From Dactylonectria macrodidyma (taxonomy: Eukaryota; Ascomycota; Sordariomycetes; Hypocreales; Nectriaceae), in assembly GCA_020744425.1 (NCBI GenBank), contig JAGMUV010000002.1, forward strand, positions 4,942,501 to 5,006,500: a DNA stretch of 64,000 nucleotides, written 5' to 3'. Every line of letters begins with the position of its first letter. Positions within the stretch are counted from its first letter, which is position 1. A program made the translations under genes and the position numbers. Below, piece after piece: positions 1 to 11,693 of the stretch. The notes below the pieces were generated by a model, which did no database searches, had not been told where the DNA came from, and saw only the letters and a program-made list of their open reading frames with translations.

Positions 1-1
1 G

Positions 2-250
2 CAGCTGAGCAAAGTCGGCCTCGACGCCCAGCAACTCGTCCCCATCTACGGCTGGCTCATGATGAACGACGCCCTGCGAGAGGGCATCACCCGCCGGGTC
101 GTGGACGCGCGCCTCATGGGCGGGCTGGGCGTCATCATCTCCTTCTGGATGGTGACTGGCTGGTACATGGCCTTTACCGAGTGCTTCCTCTGGGCCAAGG
201 GCCGGTGGAGGGATGCGGAGCGGACGAGGCGGGCTTCGGTTTCGACGTAG
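2..250 (+). CDS. C-terminal end of a membrane protein (5' truncated by window edge)
   Basis: The frame is open from base 2 to a TAG at 248-250 and leaves the window upstream, so only the last 82 residues are visible. They contain one clear hydrophobic helix (GLGVIISFWMVTGWYMAF) followed by a basic, probably cytosolic tail (KGRWRDAERTRR) ending in SVST. The layout (luminal segment, one helix, Arg/Lys-rich tail ending near an RRA motif) is like the C-terminus of the next gene at 1269-2330, which faces it tail to tail. The two could be distant relatives, but the similarity is short and mostly hydrophobic. I do not recognise the family. No splice site is needed in the visible part. Confidence 0.6.
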   Translation, partial: QLSKVGLDAQQLVPIYGWLMMNDALREGITRRVVDARLMGGLGVIISFWMVTGWYMAFTECFLWAKGRWRDAERTRRASVST

Positions 251-1268
251 GACAGGAGGGATAACGCGGGGGTTATGGTCGTCATGGATGCATCTGCATT
301 TGCGAGCTTGGGAGGCTCGAAAGATGGTGTTTGGCGCAGGGCTGACGGCATACTTCTAACACGGCTGCTTATGCTTTGATGAAACGGTAGTTGGTTCCTT
401 TGTTTTCACGAGTATTAGGTCTTTCGTTCACTTTCCTTATCCTCTCCCTCATTTTTCTTTCTCATTAAGACTAGACAACCCTATGATACCAGACCTGAAT
501 TGACGAGCTTCATCTTGCGACACGGTATCCCTGCTCAAGGTGCAAGAATAACACCACACACCGTAAAGTGTCAACTTATCTCTCTATCGTTACGAGCGAG
601 ATTAGGACATAAATTATACATTTTGTAGACTATTATAGTATAATGTTTATCCTTTTGGTTCATTTTATTATATAATTAAGTCCTTTTTTATTCTATAGAG
701 GAGCGAATGGGCTGAGTTGGTGGATTAGTGTGTGGTGTTCTTCTCCCTCCACAGGCCGCATTGCCCCAAGGAAGAAACCGGCTCCTGGAGCTGCCGGGGT
801 TTCACGGCCAGCGTACGACACGTGTTTCAGATGCCACGCAACCACACCATTTCGCAGTGATGTCAGCCAAGATATCGCCCCAACTGGCATGTTTGAACTG
901 CATGTGAGGCTCTTTCAGGCAACATCGTGACTCAGGGGAGTGGCAATCTTGTATTGTGTTCTGTTGTATTGTATTTTTTTGGGGTGTTCTACTTGAAGTT
1001 TTTGAAAGAAAGAAGCTAAGGTAATGGTAATAGTAGATGTATATAACCCGAGAGGGCCAGATGTCATGCGTTGACATGGAGTGCCGTAAGAAATTGGCTG
1101 AATACTAGAGAAGATGTAAAAGAGAAAAGTAAAGTAGGTATCACGCTTCGCTGTTGTAAATGTAAGATATCTTCTCCTTGTCGCCAGAGAATTCTAGAAA
1201 GCACTCCCCTCTTTGTCCCATTAAACCCGATTGTATATAATTTCCCTCATTGTAAACCCGCTTCACTT
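251..1268. other. Convergent intergenic region, no gene seen
   Basis: Shared 3' flank of two converging genes. It is AT-rich around 590-700 (TTATTATATAATTAAG type), as expected for 3' UTR/termination sequence. A short TTGTATTG-like repeat lies near 949-975. The ORFs on both strands are short, lack motifs and have poor codon patterns. Confidence 0.5.
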
Positions 1269-2330
1269 TTAGATGGTGTTGCCGCGGGGTACCAAGACGG
1301 CCTGGCGGCGGCGGTACATCTCGGCGTACTTCCAGCGCTCGTAGGTGCCGAAGCCGACGGCGGCACAGCCGATCAGCAGCCAGGTGCCGGTGATGATGAG
1401 GCCGATCGGGTAGACCATGAGCTGGACGCCCGGCAGGACGAAGGCGACGGTGCCGTTCTTGAGCCCCGCGACCTGCTCGTCAACGGCGGCCTGCGCGGCG
1501 CCAAAGTCGGACAGCACCACCTCGTTGGAGAAGACACCCGTGAGGAACGAGGCTTCGTTGATGGATACGTTGGTCTGTACTTCGATGCCGCTGCTGTTGG
1601 TGCCCGTGAGGGTGAGGGTTGGTAGGATCAGAGCTTCAAAGGCGGCCCTGGGTGATGTGGTTAGTGTTGGTGTTTAAGATGAGGCAGACTGATATATGAC
1701 TTACATGGTCATGTTGGTCTCCATGCGGTCTTGGTCGATCTGACCAACAAACATGTACGTCTGCAGCAGCTCGGGCAGGCCAGCTGCCCGCTTAGCCACG
1801 CTCGATAGAGTTCCCACCATGCCGGCGGCCGACACTTCGTCCTCGCTGACGGGCATGACGCTGGCGCCAACATAAGACAACCCCACGGTGACATCCTCCG
1901 GAGAAATGCCTGAAAAGTCTCCTCTTGAGTCGGAAACCTTATACAAGCGCAGATCAGCTTCAAAGACACCCGTTTCCGTATCCAGCGAAGGCAAGTTGTA
2001 GCACACGCAGGCGCCGGAGGGGTTAGTGCTCTGGGCGAGGAGGCCGAGGGCCTTTTGGCAGGCGGTGTTGGTGACGGTGTTCCAGGCGGTGATGTTGAGG
2101 CTGCCGTCGTCGTTGACGCCGATGCCGTCGCCGTCGATGTTTTCCTCGCTAGCCGTCTGGTTCTCCTCGGCGCGCGAGTGCAGGATCGTCGAGCTCAAGA
2201 TGGTGGCGTACGGCCGGTTGAGCACGTCCTCGGCCCGGAGCAGCACGGCGCCGCCGGAGAGGGGTGTTGAGGCATGGGCGGATAGAGTGAATAGAGAGGC
2301 CGCAAGGGCGAGGGCGGCAGCCGGAGCCAT
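1269..2330 (-). CDS. Predicted secreted/type I membrane protein, unknown function
   Basis: Two exons, 2330-1705 and 1647-1269, joined over a 57-nt intron (GTAAGT...CAG), give 334 residues. The start follows directly on a good signal peptide (MAPAAALALAASLFTLSAHA). A Ser/Asn-rich luminal region has potential N-glycosylation sites (NQTA, NITA, NSSG) and a Cys pair in GACVCYN. Near residues 285-312 lies a single hydrophobic helix (PIGLIITGTWLLIGCAAVGF) followed by the basic tail YERWKYAEMYRRR. This is a type I topology with a short cytosolic tail. The exon 2 junction is supported because it restores one frame and continues a Thr/Asn-rich stretch. No catalytic motif is visible and I cannot name the family. 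The gene converges with the truncated gene at 2-250. Confidence 0.7.
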
Positions 2331-5300
2331 GGCTTTAGTTTGGCTCTATAAGATGATCTTCAGGAAATTTATATCGGATAGTCCGGTTTCCTCCTTGGTT
2401 GATGTCACTTTTCTTTTCCTCCCACAATCCAAATCGAATCCAGGTACTGATTAGAATGGAAATGATTTTCCGTCCGGCGGTGATAATTGAGTGTACTACG
2501 TAGTAGTCGTGAATCGAAATAAAGCGGTGGCGTAGTGTTGTGAGAGAGCTGCTCGTAGTATCTCGCTTTTCGTCCAGGGGTATCAATGAAAGGAATGGAT
2601 TTTCGTTAATCGTGGTACAACTCAACCAACGACGAGCTCTGGGGAAGAGAAATAAAATTGGATCCGACGGGGAAAAGGAGGATTAAAAGAAGGAATATCG
2701 GTGCAACAATCCGCTGGCGGAAGTACGGGATAAAGAAGAGAAAAAGAAGGCGGCAAGGGGATAGAGAGGGACCAGCCCACTCAAACTGAAAGGAACCTTG
2801 CTTGGCGAACCGGTAGGCGGCGCAGAGAGCAGTGAATCGTACCAGAACCAAGGCGGACGGACTGAGAAAGCAGACGACAGAGGCTGCCAGGGATTGGCGA
2901 GATTAGGATTCCGGAGCCCCAGGCACGAAGAGAGAAAGAAAAGAGCAGAGAAAGGGCCGTGGTGGTTCGTTCAAGAGACGGGAGGGGATTCAAATGGGTA
3001 ATAGGGCCCGCGAGGCGAACGGTGAGGGCGGCCAGCGGAGCAAGGGGGGGTTGTTCAAAGAGGGAGGGCCATGTGCCTGACAGGCTTCACCCTGGGTAGT
3101 TTTGAAAATGGAGACAAGACACAAGATGGATACACACAGAAACACAGAAGGGGGGATGCCATCATCGGATCGACTGACGATGTGACGGCAGTGGTCTGGT
3201 TGTCAGTCGGGATGGAGCAGGGGTTGAGAGGGGATGGAACAGCGACTCGGCGCATTCGGCACAGCGCAGCAGCACCAGCGGTGTTAGCAGAGCAGTGGTC
3301 GATTAGGGAGGCCGTAGGGCAACATGGGCATGCGGATACACCATGCCGGGAAGCGCCAAGGTGCGACAGATGCATTGATGGGGATGCCCTGGATCTCATG
3401 GTGGCTAATGAGGTGGTTTCTTGCGTTGGTGTGCTCTGGTTGGCCAGCAGCCATCACGATCATGTTCTGGCTAACCGCCTTCGCCTCAGAACAGAACAAG
3501 TTTTGACATGCATCTTCGTCTCGTGGCTCCTTGACACACACAGAGGCTTCATGACACAAGCCTCAGCAGGTTGCAACTTCACAAACGCCGCAGATCACAC
3601 TCGATGACACTGCCAAACGCCGGCATCTGCAGCTACCGAGTCTCACTTGCCCAAACGCCTCCAACAAGTGTCAAGTTCTCCCCCCGCCGTCTCGGCCGCG
3701 TTCCGGGCCATGTTACCTCACCAGCCAGACCGCCCCCGAGCTCGCAGCCACAACAAGCACGACCCACGAATACGCGGGAAGCGGCATCGAGAACAAGGCA
3801 GGCAAGACAGGGTCCTGTATGAGATCGGTTCGCGAAGCCGACACGCCTCTGCCCAGGTTCAGTGAGGGGTGGCCCCTTCAGCACTGCGAGTGGCTGAGGG
3901 TCCTTCGCTCTGTGCCGGATCCGCCGCATGAGAGAACCTGGTTGGTCCCCGGGCTTCACAAAGATGGATACAGAGTAGAATGGGCAGAGAAGGAGTGGGC
4001 ATCCAAGACGGGTTGACATGGGTTTGTCGACTGTGGATGGGGATACCTGTTTCAGGTTGAGGCATGCGAGACAACCAGACCAAGACGTCGGGTTGTAAAA
4101 TCACAAGTGTGAGAGCTTATTCTAAAGCTAGCCCAGCCCAGGCCGAACAGAGAAGGCGAGCAGGTGAGCGAGTTGCTTAGGCCTCTCCTGCGAAATTTTC
4201 CAGGCGAGCAAGCGACCGAACCCAAATGATATGCTTAATCAATACGAATTGAGGGGGAATGGAAGACTTCAAGATACGATATCCTCAGCTGCCAAACCTA
4301 CGCAACCCTCAGCACACTTGCATTGTCTTTCACGAGCCCTTCTCAGGTCGTTCCGCTGAAAACGGTCACCGCGCGGATGGACAGCCCAGAGCCAAGACCT
4401 GAAGACGGTAACAGCCATGCGAAGTGCAGGGGTTCCTCCCCCCCACTGTCACCCAGTGCCTCCGTAGGGGCCTCTCAGCGGTCTTCCCCTTGCAGCCGAG
4501 ACCCGTTGGGGGCCCCCTCGCCCCTCCTCCTGTGGCGCTGCAGCCATGAGGGCCCTGTAAGAGGGGCCCGTGGTTTTTAGCGCTGCTTCAGGCCTCTCGT
4601 CCCCTGCTCACAGGTCACGGTGCCCTGGAGAAACCCGCCGAACCGGCGCGAGCGCCTTCGATTGGTGGTCGTCGATGACCCGTCAGCCCACTGCGTATTG
4701 GTGATGGCTTCATCTGCGAGCCAGATTGCATGTTTTTGACGAGATCAACCACCGTTGTCTTTATTTTCCCGTCTCCCTTTTCATTTTGCCAACTCTCCGC
4801 TGGCAGTAATCACGATCAGGCAGGCAGACAGGTAGGCCTGGACGAAACATGTCCTGGCCCTGGATTTCTGACGGTTTTCTCGGCGCCAATCCCCGCGATC
4901 CATGTGTGAGCGCCAGGTGATACTCGTTGAGTCGATCAATCCACGGCTACGATGGCTTCCGTTCGCAGCAGTGTCTCGCCGTGTTTCTCGCTCTGTCACT
5001 ATGAAAGTTGTCAAACGGATATTCCCCGTTGTTGAGACGAAATCAGTCGCGGGGGGCTTAGTTATGGTGGTATCGAGATCTCTGAAACGGCTTCTGCAAC
5101 GCCAAGCTCTAATCTCGTGCACTCCCACAACTACCCAAGTGTGATCGCCTCTACAAAACGCGGATCAAAAAAATCTGAAATCGCGCCCATGTGAAGCAGC
5201 GGCTGCCAGGACAATGCCTTGTACATTCTCAGCGCGTTTTGGAGGCGTTCTAGACCGCCAAAAATGAAATCGAATCTCATCTCTCCCCTTTTACCTGCCG

Positions 5301-5988
5301 ATATGCGAACATGACAAGCGAGTGCATATTCCCTCAATGCCCGGCAACCAGAACGCTTTCGGATTAGACAAGGCCAAGGCTGGCCCTCAATCTCGGCATC
5401 AAGTGTCAAGCTAGAGATGATGAGGGGCTTGATGTTGAGACAATCCGAGATTGAGGCGGGATGCTTGGCCCAAGATGGACGGTTTTTTGATCCGCGGCCG
5501 GGGAGTAGTACTAGCCCCGTTGGTGCTATGCTTATTTGCTCGACAGCTCACCGCTGTGAGTGGCTGGGTTGTGAAAGATGAGACGAAAGTTGAGGCTCCG
5601 TGATCGGGAAGTGTGTAGTGATGTGCTCGTTGAGGAAGGAGGCCAAGTAAACATGGACGGTGAGAGACTAGATTGCCGAGCGCAAATCATGAAGAATCAC
5701 TCCTGTTTCTCAGATCATACATGATTCTGAGATGGCCGGTTTGCTGATCTACGATCGAGTCTCATGATGTCCGTCGGCTAAGCTCGTCGTCGAACGACGG
5801 CTGAAGGGCTGAAAATGGTGGTGTGGACGATTGTCTTGCCTTGGTGGTCTGATGGCCTGGGAGTATATCTCATCTACACGGCCCAGATAAACCAAGCGTT
5901 CATATGTATTTGTGAGCACAACGCTGATCTTGAATAGTCATTCTATCGAGATTCTTGACATCTCGTCGAGATCGCGACTTCGAGCAAG
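2331..5988. other. Long divergent intergenic region (3.7 kb), no convincing gene
   Basis: It lies between two divergent genes. From about 2640 to 2990 the plus strand is strongly purine-rich (GA tracts), that is CT-rich on the minus strand, a pattern common in fungal promoters and 5' leaders and fitting the upstream region of the 2330 gene. The 12-bp palindrome TACTACGTAGTA sits at 2494-2505. Several ORFs of 80-178 codons exist (for example 3071-3607) but have no domain, odd composition and overlapping rivals on the other strand. Just before the hydrolase start, 5959-5971 forms a small inverted repeat (ATCTCGTCGAGAT). A non-coding transcript cannot be excluded. Confidence 0.4.
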
Positions 5989-6804
5989 ATGACGACAACC
6001 GAACCGTCCGACGGCGAGCCAGAGCTCTTCTACATCAGCCGCAACGACGATAAACCCACTACGGTGGTGTTGCTACACGGTCTGCTGAACTCGCATCTCG
6101 AGTGGGAGTTTGTGATCCCTCACTTGACAGACTATCACATACTGGCGCCCGACATAAGCGGCCACTCGCGATCCCGAGACATCCTCCCCGCGGACATCAT
6201 CAGCTCGGCCGACCGCGTAGCCACCCTCATCCGGCGGCACGCAAAAGGCGGACGGGCACACGTAGTCGGGCTGTCCATGGGGGCCTTTATCACGCTGCGG
6301 CTCAGCCAGCGACACAGCGCGCTGGTGCTCTCGGCCATGGTGACGGCGGGCCACCCGATGGAGCGGCAGTGGGGGTGGTTAGTCGGGCATCCCTCCGTGA
6401 CATACTACCTGATGCTGTTCCTGCTGGAGGTAGTACCGGCCGGGCTGTACCTCCGTGTAGCGGCGCGGCACGGCATGCGGGACCACACGGCGCTGCTGGG
6501 CGAGATGCGGGCCAACCGGCGGTGGGAGGTGATCCGCGACGTGGACCGAGGACTGACGGAGCTGTCCTGGGCCGACGTGCGGTCGCTGCCTGTCCGGACG
6601 CTGTCGATTGCGGCGGGAAACGTCGATGACGTCGAGGCGGTGAGGCGCATGGGCGGCGAGATGCCCGTCGAGGGGTCGTTGGGTTGTGTGGTGCGCGGGG
6701 CGGTGCATACGTGGAACCTCCAGAAGCCCGAGCTGTTCGCCGACGGCATCAAGGCTTGGATCGAGGGGAGGGCGTTGCCAGAGGCGTTGGAGGTGTTGAG
6801 GTAG
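5989..6804 (+). CDS. Alpha/beta hydrolase fold protein
   Basis: A single exon encodes 271 residues. The oxyanion-loop motif HGLLNS is at 30-35. The nucleophile elbow GLSMG places the catalytic Ser at 96. An acidic residue in GNVDDVEA (213-214) and His240 in GAVHTWN complete a probable Ser-Asp-His triad in the expected order. A hydrophobic cap segment (YYLMLFLLEVVPAGLYL, 139-155) may form the lid. There is no signal peptide, so it is probably cytosolic. The substrate cannot be deduced; this family includes esterases, lipases, epoxide hydrolases and C-C hydrolases. The ATG at 5989 is the first in frame and is preceded by AAG, an acceptable context. It is bordered by long intergenic regions on both sides, with no cluster partner. 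Confidence 0.85.
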   Translation: MTTTEPSDGEPELFYISRNDDKPTTVVLLHGLLNSHLEWEFVIPHLTDYHILAPDISGHSRSRDILPADIISSADRVATLIRRHAKGGRAHVVGLSMGAFITLRLSQRHSALVLSAMVTAGHPMERQWGWLVGHPSVTYYLMLFLLEVVPAGLYLRVAARHGMRDHTALLGEMRANRRWEVIRDVDRGLTELSWADVRSLPVRTLSIAAGNVDDVEAVRRMGGEMPVEGSLGCVVRGAVHTWNLQKPELFADGIKAWIEGRALPEALEVLR

Positions 6805-7662
6805 GACCGGCCTCAAGGTTGGTCTTGATCCAACTCTACCCAATAATGTCACCATGATACGGCCAGCGTCTTGCTCGATCCGCGTCTCGACATGTCTCAC
6901 TTCCCTCCGAGTCCCTTTGCAGTAAAACCATATCATAGCTCTCGACTAGACTGCCACCTATGAGAACCATAATATTAATAATAATAATAACAGTAACAGT
7001 CGGCGATTACCGGTAGTTCCATCGTAAGGGCTCGTCAGCAAATAGGGGAGCGCACCAACCCATCAGCTCTCACCAAGCACCAAATTCCACTCCGCATCGT
7101 CCTCGTTCTCCAATATCCCCCCCCTCACAACCGCCCTCGCGTCAGTCCCTCACTGGCTCGCCGCTCGCTAGCCTGCGGGCTCCGGATGCTGCCGTCAACT
7201 GCCGCGGGGTAACTTCTGTCCCACAATATCGCCATGGTGGGCTTCTGATTGATTAAGGTGAGGAGAGAGGAAACGTCGACACTCTGCGCTGGCCCGCCGC
7301 CGTGCCTGGATTTCAACCGGCTGATTGTCTTTGTTTTTTTTACCTGACACAAACCAAACACCTTTATGAGTCAAGCTCCATGCATATTTCACCATCCACA
7401 GGCGAGCATTCGTGTTGAACATTGCGTCACGTGAGCTGTCTGACGTTGGATCCTGCAAGCTGCCTCTAGCGCTGGGATTTTGCTGATGCTTGGGCTGCGC
7501 CCCATCACCGAAAGCTTCGTTCCACAATCTTAGGAGAACAAAGGCCACGTTTGGACTATTCTTTCTCTGTCTTTCCTTCATTGAGACTTTTTGGATAACC
7601 AAGAACTTGAGGGAAATTAGATCAATTGAGTATCGTTTACGTCTGAGCAGAAATCTCCAATC
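6805..7662. other. Intergenic region upstream of the nucleotidase gene
   Basis: It has a simple AT-rich block with an AATAAT repeat near 6970-6990, a CT-rich stretch at about 7070-7160 typical of fungal promoters, then a more AT-rich leader up to the ATG at 7663. ORFs on the minus strand here (for example 7195-7788) run into the neighbouring coding region and look like shadows. Confidence 0.4.
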
Positions 7663-9820
7663 ATGGCTCACGACGACGAGGTGACGGCGGAACCCCAGGT
7701 GACGTTCGCCTCTGGTCGGGTCGACGACGGAGGAGCGGCCGACTCTCCGCCGGATCTGCGCATCATTCACTACAACGACGTCTACCATCTCGATCCGTCC
7801 AGCGCCGAGCCTGTGGGCGGCCTGCCGCGCTTCATTACCCTCTGCCGGGAGTACCAGGAGGGCAAGCAGTACGAGGGCCAGCCCAAGGCCTTGACCCTGT
7901 TTTCCGGCGATGCTTTTAACCCCAGTCTTGAGAGCAGTGTGACTAAGGGTGAGTGGTGATGAGACATGTCACTCATGGGATGTCATGTACTGACAAACGC
8001 CCAGGTCAACACATGGTGCCGGTGCTCAACACGATTGGCACCGATGTTGCATGCGTAGGGGTGGGTAAGTCGAGCCATCCCGGCCCGAACCAGAGAAACT
8101 GACCGCGAGGCTCTTAGAACCACGACTTTGACTTTGGCATCAAGCAGTATGAGCATCTTTCGGGCCAGTGCAACTTCCCCTGGCTGCTCGCCAACGTCAT
8201 CGATCCCGCCCTGGGCGAGGACGTGCCCATGGGCAACGCCAAGAAGACGCACATGATGACCACGTCCAACGGCATCAAGGTCGGCTTCATCGGGCTCGGC
8301 GAGCGCGAGTGGCTGGAAACCATCAACAGCCTGCCGCCCAACCTCATCTACAAGTCTGCCACGGCCACGGCCAAGGAGATTGTGCCCCAGCTGCGGGAGC
8401 AGGGCGCCGAGATCGTCATCTGCCTGAGCCACATGCGCGAGCCCAACGACAACAAGCTGGCCGAGCAGACCGAGGGCATCATTGACATCATCCTCGGCGG
8501 CCACGACCACTACTACGCCCACAGCTTCATCAACGGCACCCACGCTCTGCGGTCCGGCACCGACTTCAAGAACCTCAGCTATATCGAGGCCCGCCGGAAG
8601 CCCGACGACCCCAAGCGCTGGGACTTTGACATCTGGCGACGCGACGTCGCCTCGTCCGTCAAAGAGGACGAACCCACCAAGGTCTTAGTCAGTGAGCTCA
8701 CCTCAAAGCTCAACCAGTCCCTGGCCAAACCCGTCGGATGGACAGCGACCCCCCTTGATGCCCGGTTCAGCACCGTCCGCCTGAAGGAGTCCAACATTGG
8801 AAACTTTGTCTGCGACGTCATGCGGCAGCACCACCACGCCGACTGCACCATCATGGCCGCGGGCACAATCCGTGCCGACCAGATCTACCCGCCAGGGCCG
8901 ATCCGCATCAAGGACATCACCACGTGCTTTCCGTTCGAAGACCCTGTCGTGCTGCTACGAGTCACGGGACAGGCCATCTGGGATGCGCTCGAGAACGGCG
9001 TGTCGCAATATCCTGCTCTCGAAGGACGATTTCCCCAGGTGTCGAATATCCGTTTCGAGTTTGATCCCAAGAAGCCTCGTGGGCAGAGAGTGCTCTCCTT
9101 GCAGATTGGTGGACTGACGTATGATCCTGAGAAGAAGTACGTTCTTGCTACTAGAGGATACATGGGACGAGGCAAAGGTAAGTAAATGTCAATCCGACGC
9201 TGCTACTAGCTAACAATCTTGTAGATGGATTCACCAGTCTTCTAGTCAAGTCTGAAGGTGGAGAGGCAGAGGAAATCATCGAGGAAGAAAACGGAATTCT
9301 CATCTCTGCCATGCTCCGCCAGTACTTTATGGCCCTGCGAACCGTAGGCCAGTGGAAGCACCTTTCCAATCACTGGAGAGACGTGGTCGAGAACTGCGAG
9401 ACGCCCATCTCGCCGGTGACGACGCCAGAGCCACCGTTTGAGTTCCCCAGCATAGGCTCCCTGGCATCACACCTCCCGGCCCCGGCCCGCGAAAAGGTGG
9501 CGGAGGACCCGGCGGACCCAGACCCCTGGAGCAAGTTCCTCCAGCGGCGGTTCAGCGTGCACTTGAAGCCGGTACACGAGAATACCGACAGCGACGCCGA
9601 GGACGACGCCGAGGAAGACAGCGACGAGGACGCCCGAGACGGAGGCCACCGGCTTGACTTTGAGATCCTGCTCATGCGCAAGTTCTGGGCGCGCTGGGCG
9701 CTCCGGGCCGGCGTCAAGACGAGCATCTGCGACCCGCTCAAGGCGAGCGAGGTCTCGGTGGATTGGACGCGGTGCATTGCGCCCGTGGTGGACGGCCGGA
9801 TTCACATGGTGGTGTCGTGA
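7663..9820 (+). CDS. 5'-nucleotidase/2',3'-cyclic phosphodiesterase family metallophosphoesterase
   Basis: Four exons, 7663-7948, 8005-8060, 8118-9177 and 9225-9820, give 665 residues. The second intron uses a GTGGGT donor at 8061. This choice is fixed by the protein, because it restores the metal-binding motif GNHDFDFG (114-121); the nearby GTAAGT at 8065 would give a stop. Other metallophosphoesterase signatures are IHYNDVYH (35-42), SGDAF (81-85) and GGHDHYY (241-247). The C-terminal half is a 5'-nucleotidase C-domain (start near NIGNFVCDVMR, with TCFPFEDPVVLL). Family members remove phosphate from nucleotides or related small molecules with two metal ions. There is no signal peptide or GPI signal, so it is probably intracellular, unlike secreted ecto-nucleotidases. 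An acidic Asp/Glu run near residue 595 is likely disordered. Confidence 0.88.
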
Positions 9821-10625
9821 AGATGCTAGATACCAATTGAACACTAGAAACAACCGGTACGATTCTCAGCCCGTCTCACTTGATGAAGCAAGAAGGTTCC
9901 AGGCCCGCTTCTTTGCATAACCCGAATAGGAATGTGACTTGAGACGAGCTGAAGGATGATCAATGGCACGATCCCACGCTGTTGTCTGCCCCCATGTGGC
10001 TTTCACTTCATCCCAGGTCCTAGAGTGTGACTGGTCAGACTCATCCTCGCAGCACGGTTCAATGCAGCTCCCTCGCCAAGTGACATTATGACTGTGAGGT
10101 TACCTTTGGGCACCCTGTACGGTTACAATTCAAATTACTACGTAGTAGGCTATCAAAGTAATTTTGTCCGGGGTTCCTGAGAGCTGGGCACAGCCTCAAC
10201 CCCCTGTTTCAGTTGCATCGCGGATGGTGGAGGAGTGGAACAATGGGGTTAGGAAACACGAATCCTTGTCTTTACTTACAGCAGGGCTGATTACCTGTAG
10301 TTGTAGTAATTGCCCACACGGGATGAAGTCTAGAGCCAACTCAAGAAACAAAGTATTTGGCTTTTTAGGGTGATGTTCAATTTTAAATACATGTCGATAT
10401 AAATACATAATTTCTGCTCACGCATAGTATACAATTTATTTGCAGAACTGACTAAGTAGCCGGCTATTTTCCAATATTCCATTTATCGCTCTTCTGCTTT
10501 AGGGTAGGTCTGATTCCCAGATTCCAACTTTTGTCAATGGCGGAAGGGAGTGGGGCCGAAATTGTCGGACGAAGAATCGGGAACACTGAGCTCTTGTCTC
10601 ATCAACATCAACATCAACCTCAACC
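9821..10625. other. Convergent intergenic region with a short hexamer repeat
   Basis: These are the 3' flanks of the nucleotidase and chitosanase genes. A perfect 12-bp palindrome TACTACGTAGTA lies at 10136-10147, the same sequence as at 2494-2505. An (ATCAAC)n-type microsatellite at about 10599-10626 abuts the chitosanase stop codon. The region around 10370-10500 is AT-rich. No gene seen. Confidence 0.45.
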
Positions 10626-11693
10626 TCATGCGGCGGTGCACTTTGAGTTGGTGCAGATTAACTCATCAGAGCAGTCGTCATAGGTCTTGCAAGGAGCACC
10701 TGTAGATTTGTTAACAACTGGATTCACAGCTAGGGATTTGTGTACGACGCACCTGCGCAGTGGCCAGCCCACGAGCAGTCATCGCTGCCACCATCGTCAC
10801 CAGGGTCGCTGCCGCCGAGACGCTGGATCAGCTCATCTCCAAGAGCCGTGATGCTCTCCTCGAAGGTGTCGTAGTTGGCGGCGTCCCAGGTCGCGCCGTC
10901 GGCTCCGGGAACGGCGTCGCTGCCGGGAAAGGCGATGAACAAGACGTCGTTTTCGGCGTGGCCATTGTTGCCGTTCATGTCGGTGCCGTAGCAGGCCGTC
11001 GCCAGCGAGATGGACGCCTCGCCGACCATGGGGTACTCGCCGTCGTCGCCGTTTTCGTCGCCCCAGACGCCGTAGATCTATATATCGCTGTTAGTGGATA
11101 TTTATATACTGACACTCGGCGAGGGATACTGACCAGCTTGTCACCACACACAACCGCCATAACGCTCAGCGGCTCGATGCCGTGCTCCTGCGGGTCAAAG
11201 GTGGCCCAGCCGGACTTGGTGCCCGTATTGCCGAAGACAACGTACGGGTGGACGTTGGCGTCGAGGTCCTCCTGGCCGGTGCCGTACCCGGCGACCGTGT
11301 CCATAAAGGACGTCATGGACTGCGTGTCGCCCGAGCTGCCGCACCGCCCGTCGTCGGCCGGGCCGCCCTGGATGCCGTCGCAGTCGATATCCATGTTGAC
11401 CAGGTCGCCGCTCTTGCCCTGTAGGTAGACGACGTTGTAGTCGTCGAGGTGGTCGCCGCAGTAGTCGTAGTCTGTGTTATTCGTGAGCTTTCATATGGCA
11501 TGGGGTTTTAATTATGAGTCTCACCTCCAGAGTCGCCGTCAGAGCTGTAGAAGCCGGAGGCGAGCACGTTGTTGCACTTGGCCTGCGCAACTACGGCGTC
11601 GTAGAAACTCTGGACATTGGCCGGGACGCTTCGAGCCGCGGCCAGGCTGACGAGGACCGAAGCGGCCACGAGAGGGGTGCGAAGGGAGGACAT
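10626..11693 (-). CDS. Secreted chitosanase, glycoside hydrolase family 75
   Basis: Four exons, 11693-11525, 11471-11134, 11077-10753 and 10699-10626, yield 301 residues. The protein hydrolyses beta-1,4 glucosamine linkages in chitosan outside the cell. Residues 1-20 are a signal peptide (start MSSLRTPLVAASVLVSLAAA). Family landmarks are FYDAVVAQAKCN, DYCGDH, DCDGIQGG, VHPYVVFGN and QPLSVMAVVC-like IEPLSVMAVVC. WGDEN...GEAS places Asp176 and Glu189 thirteen residues apart, the spacing known for the catalytic pair in characterised fungal GH75 enzymes. After the catalytic domain comes a short Gly/Asp linker and a Cys-rich tail with six Cys (from CSWAGHC to SKC), which depends on accepting the last intron. 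Reading through that intron would end in ASYTNP. The fourth exon is preferred because it adds a regular Cys pattern. Confidence 0.9.

Noticed and set aside
3071..3607. 178-codon plus-strand ORF in the 2.3-6.0 kb gap
   Set aside because: No domain or signal, unusual composition, and ORFs of like size overlap it on the other strand.
10760..11428. 222-codon plus-strand ORF
   Set aside because: It lies antisense to the chitosanase exons and also runs across its intron; a GC-driven shadow frame.
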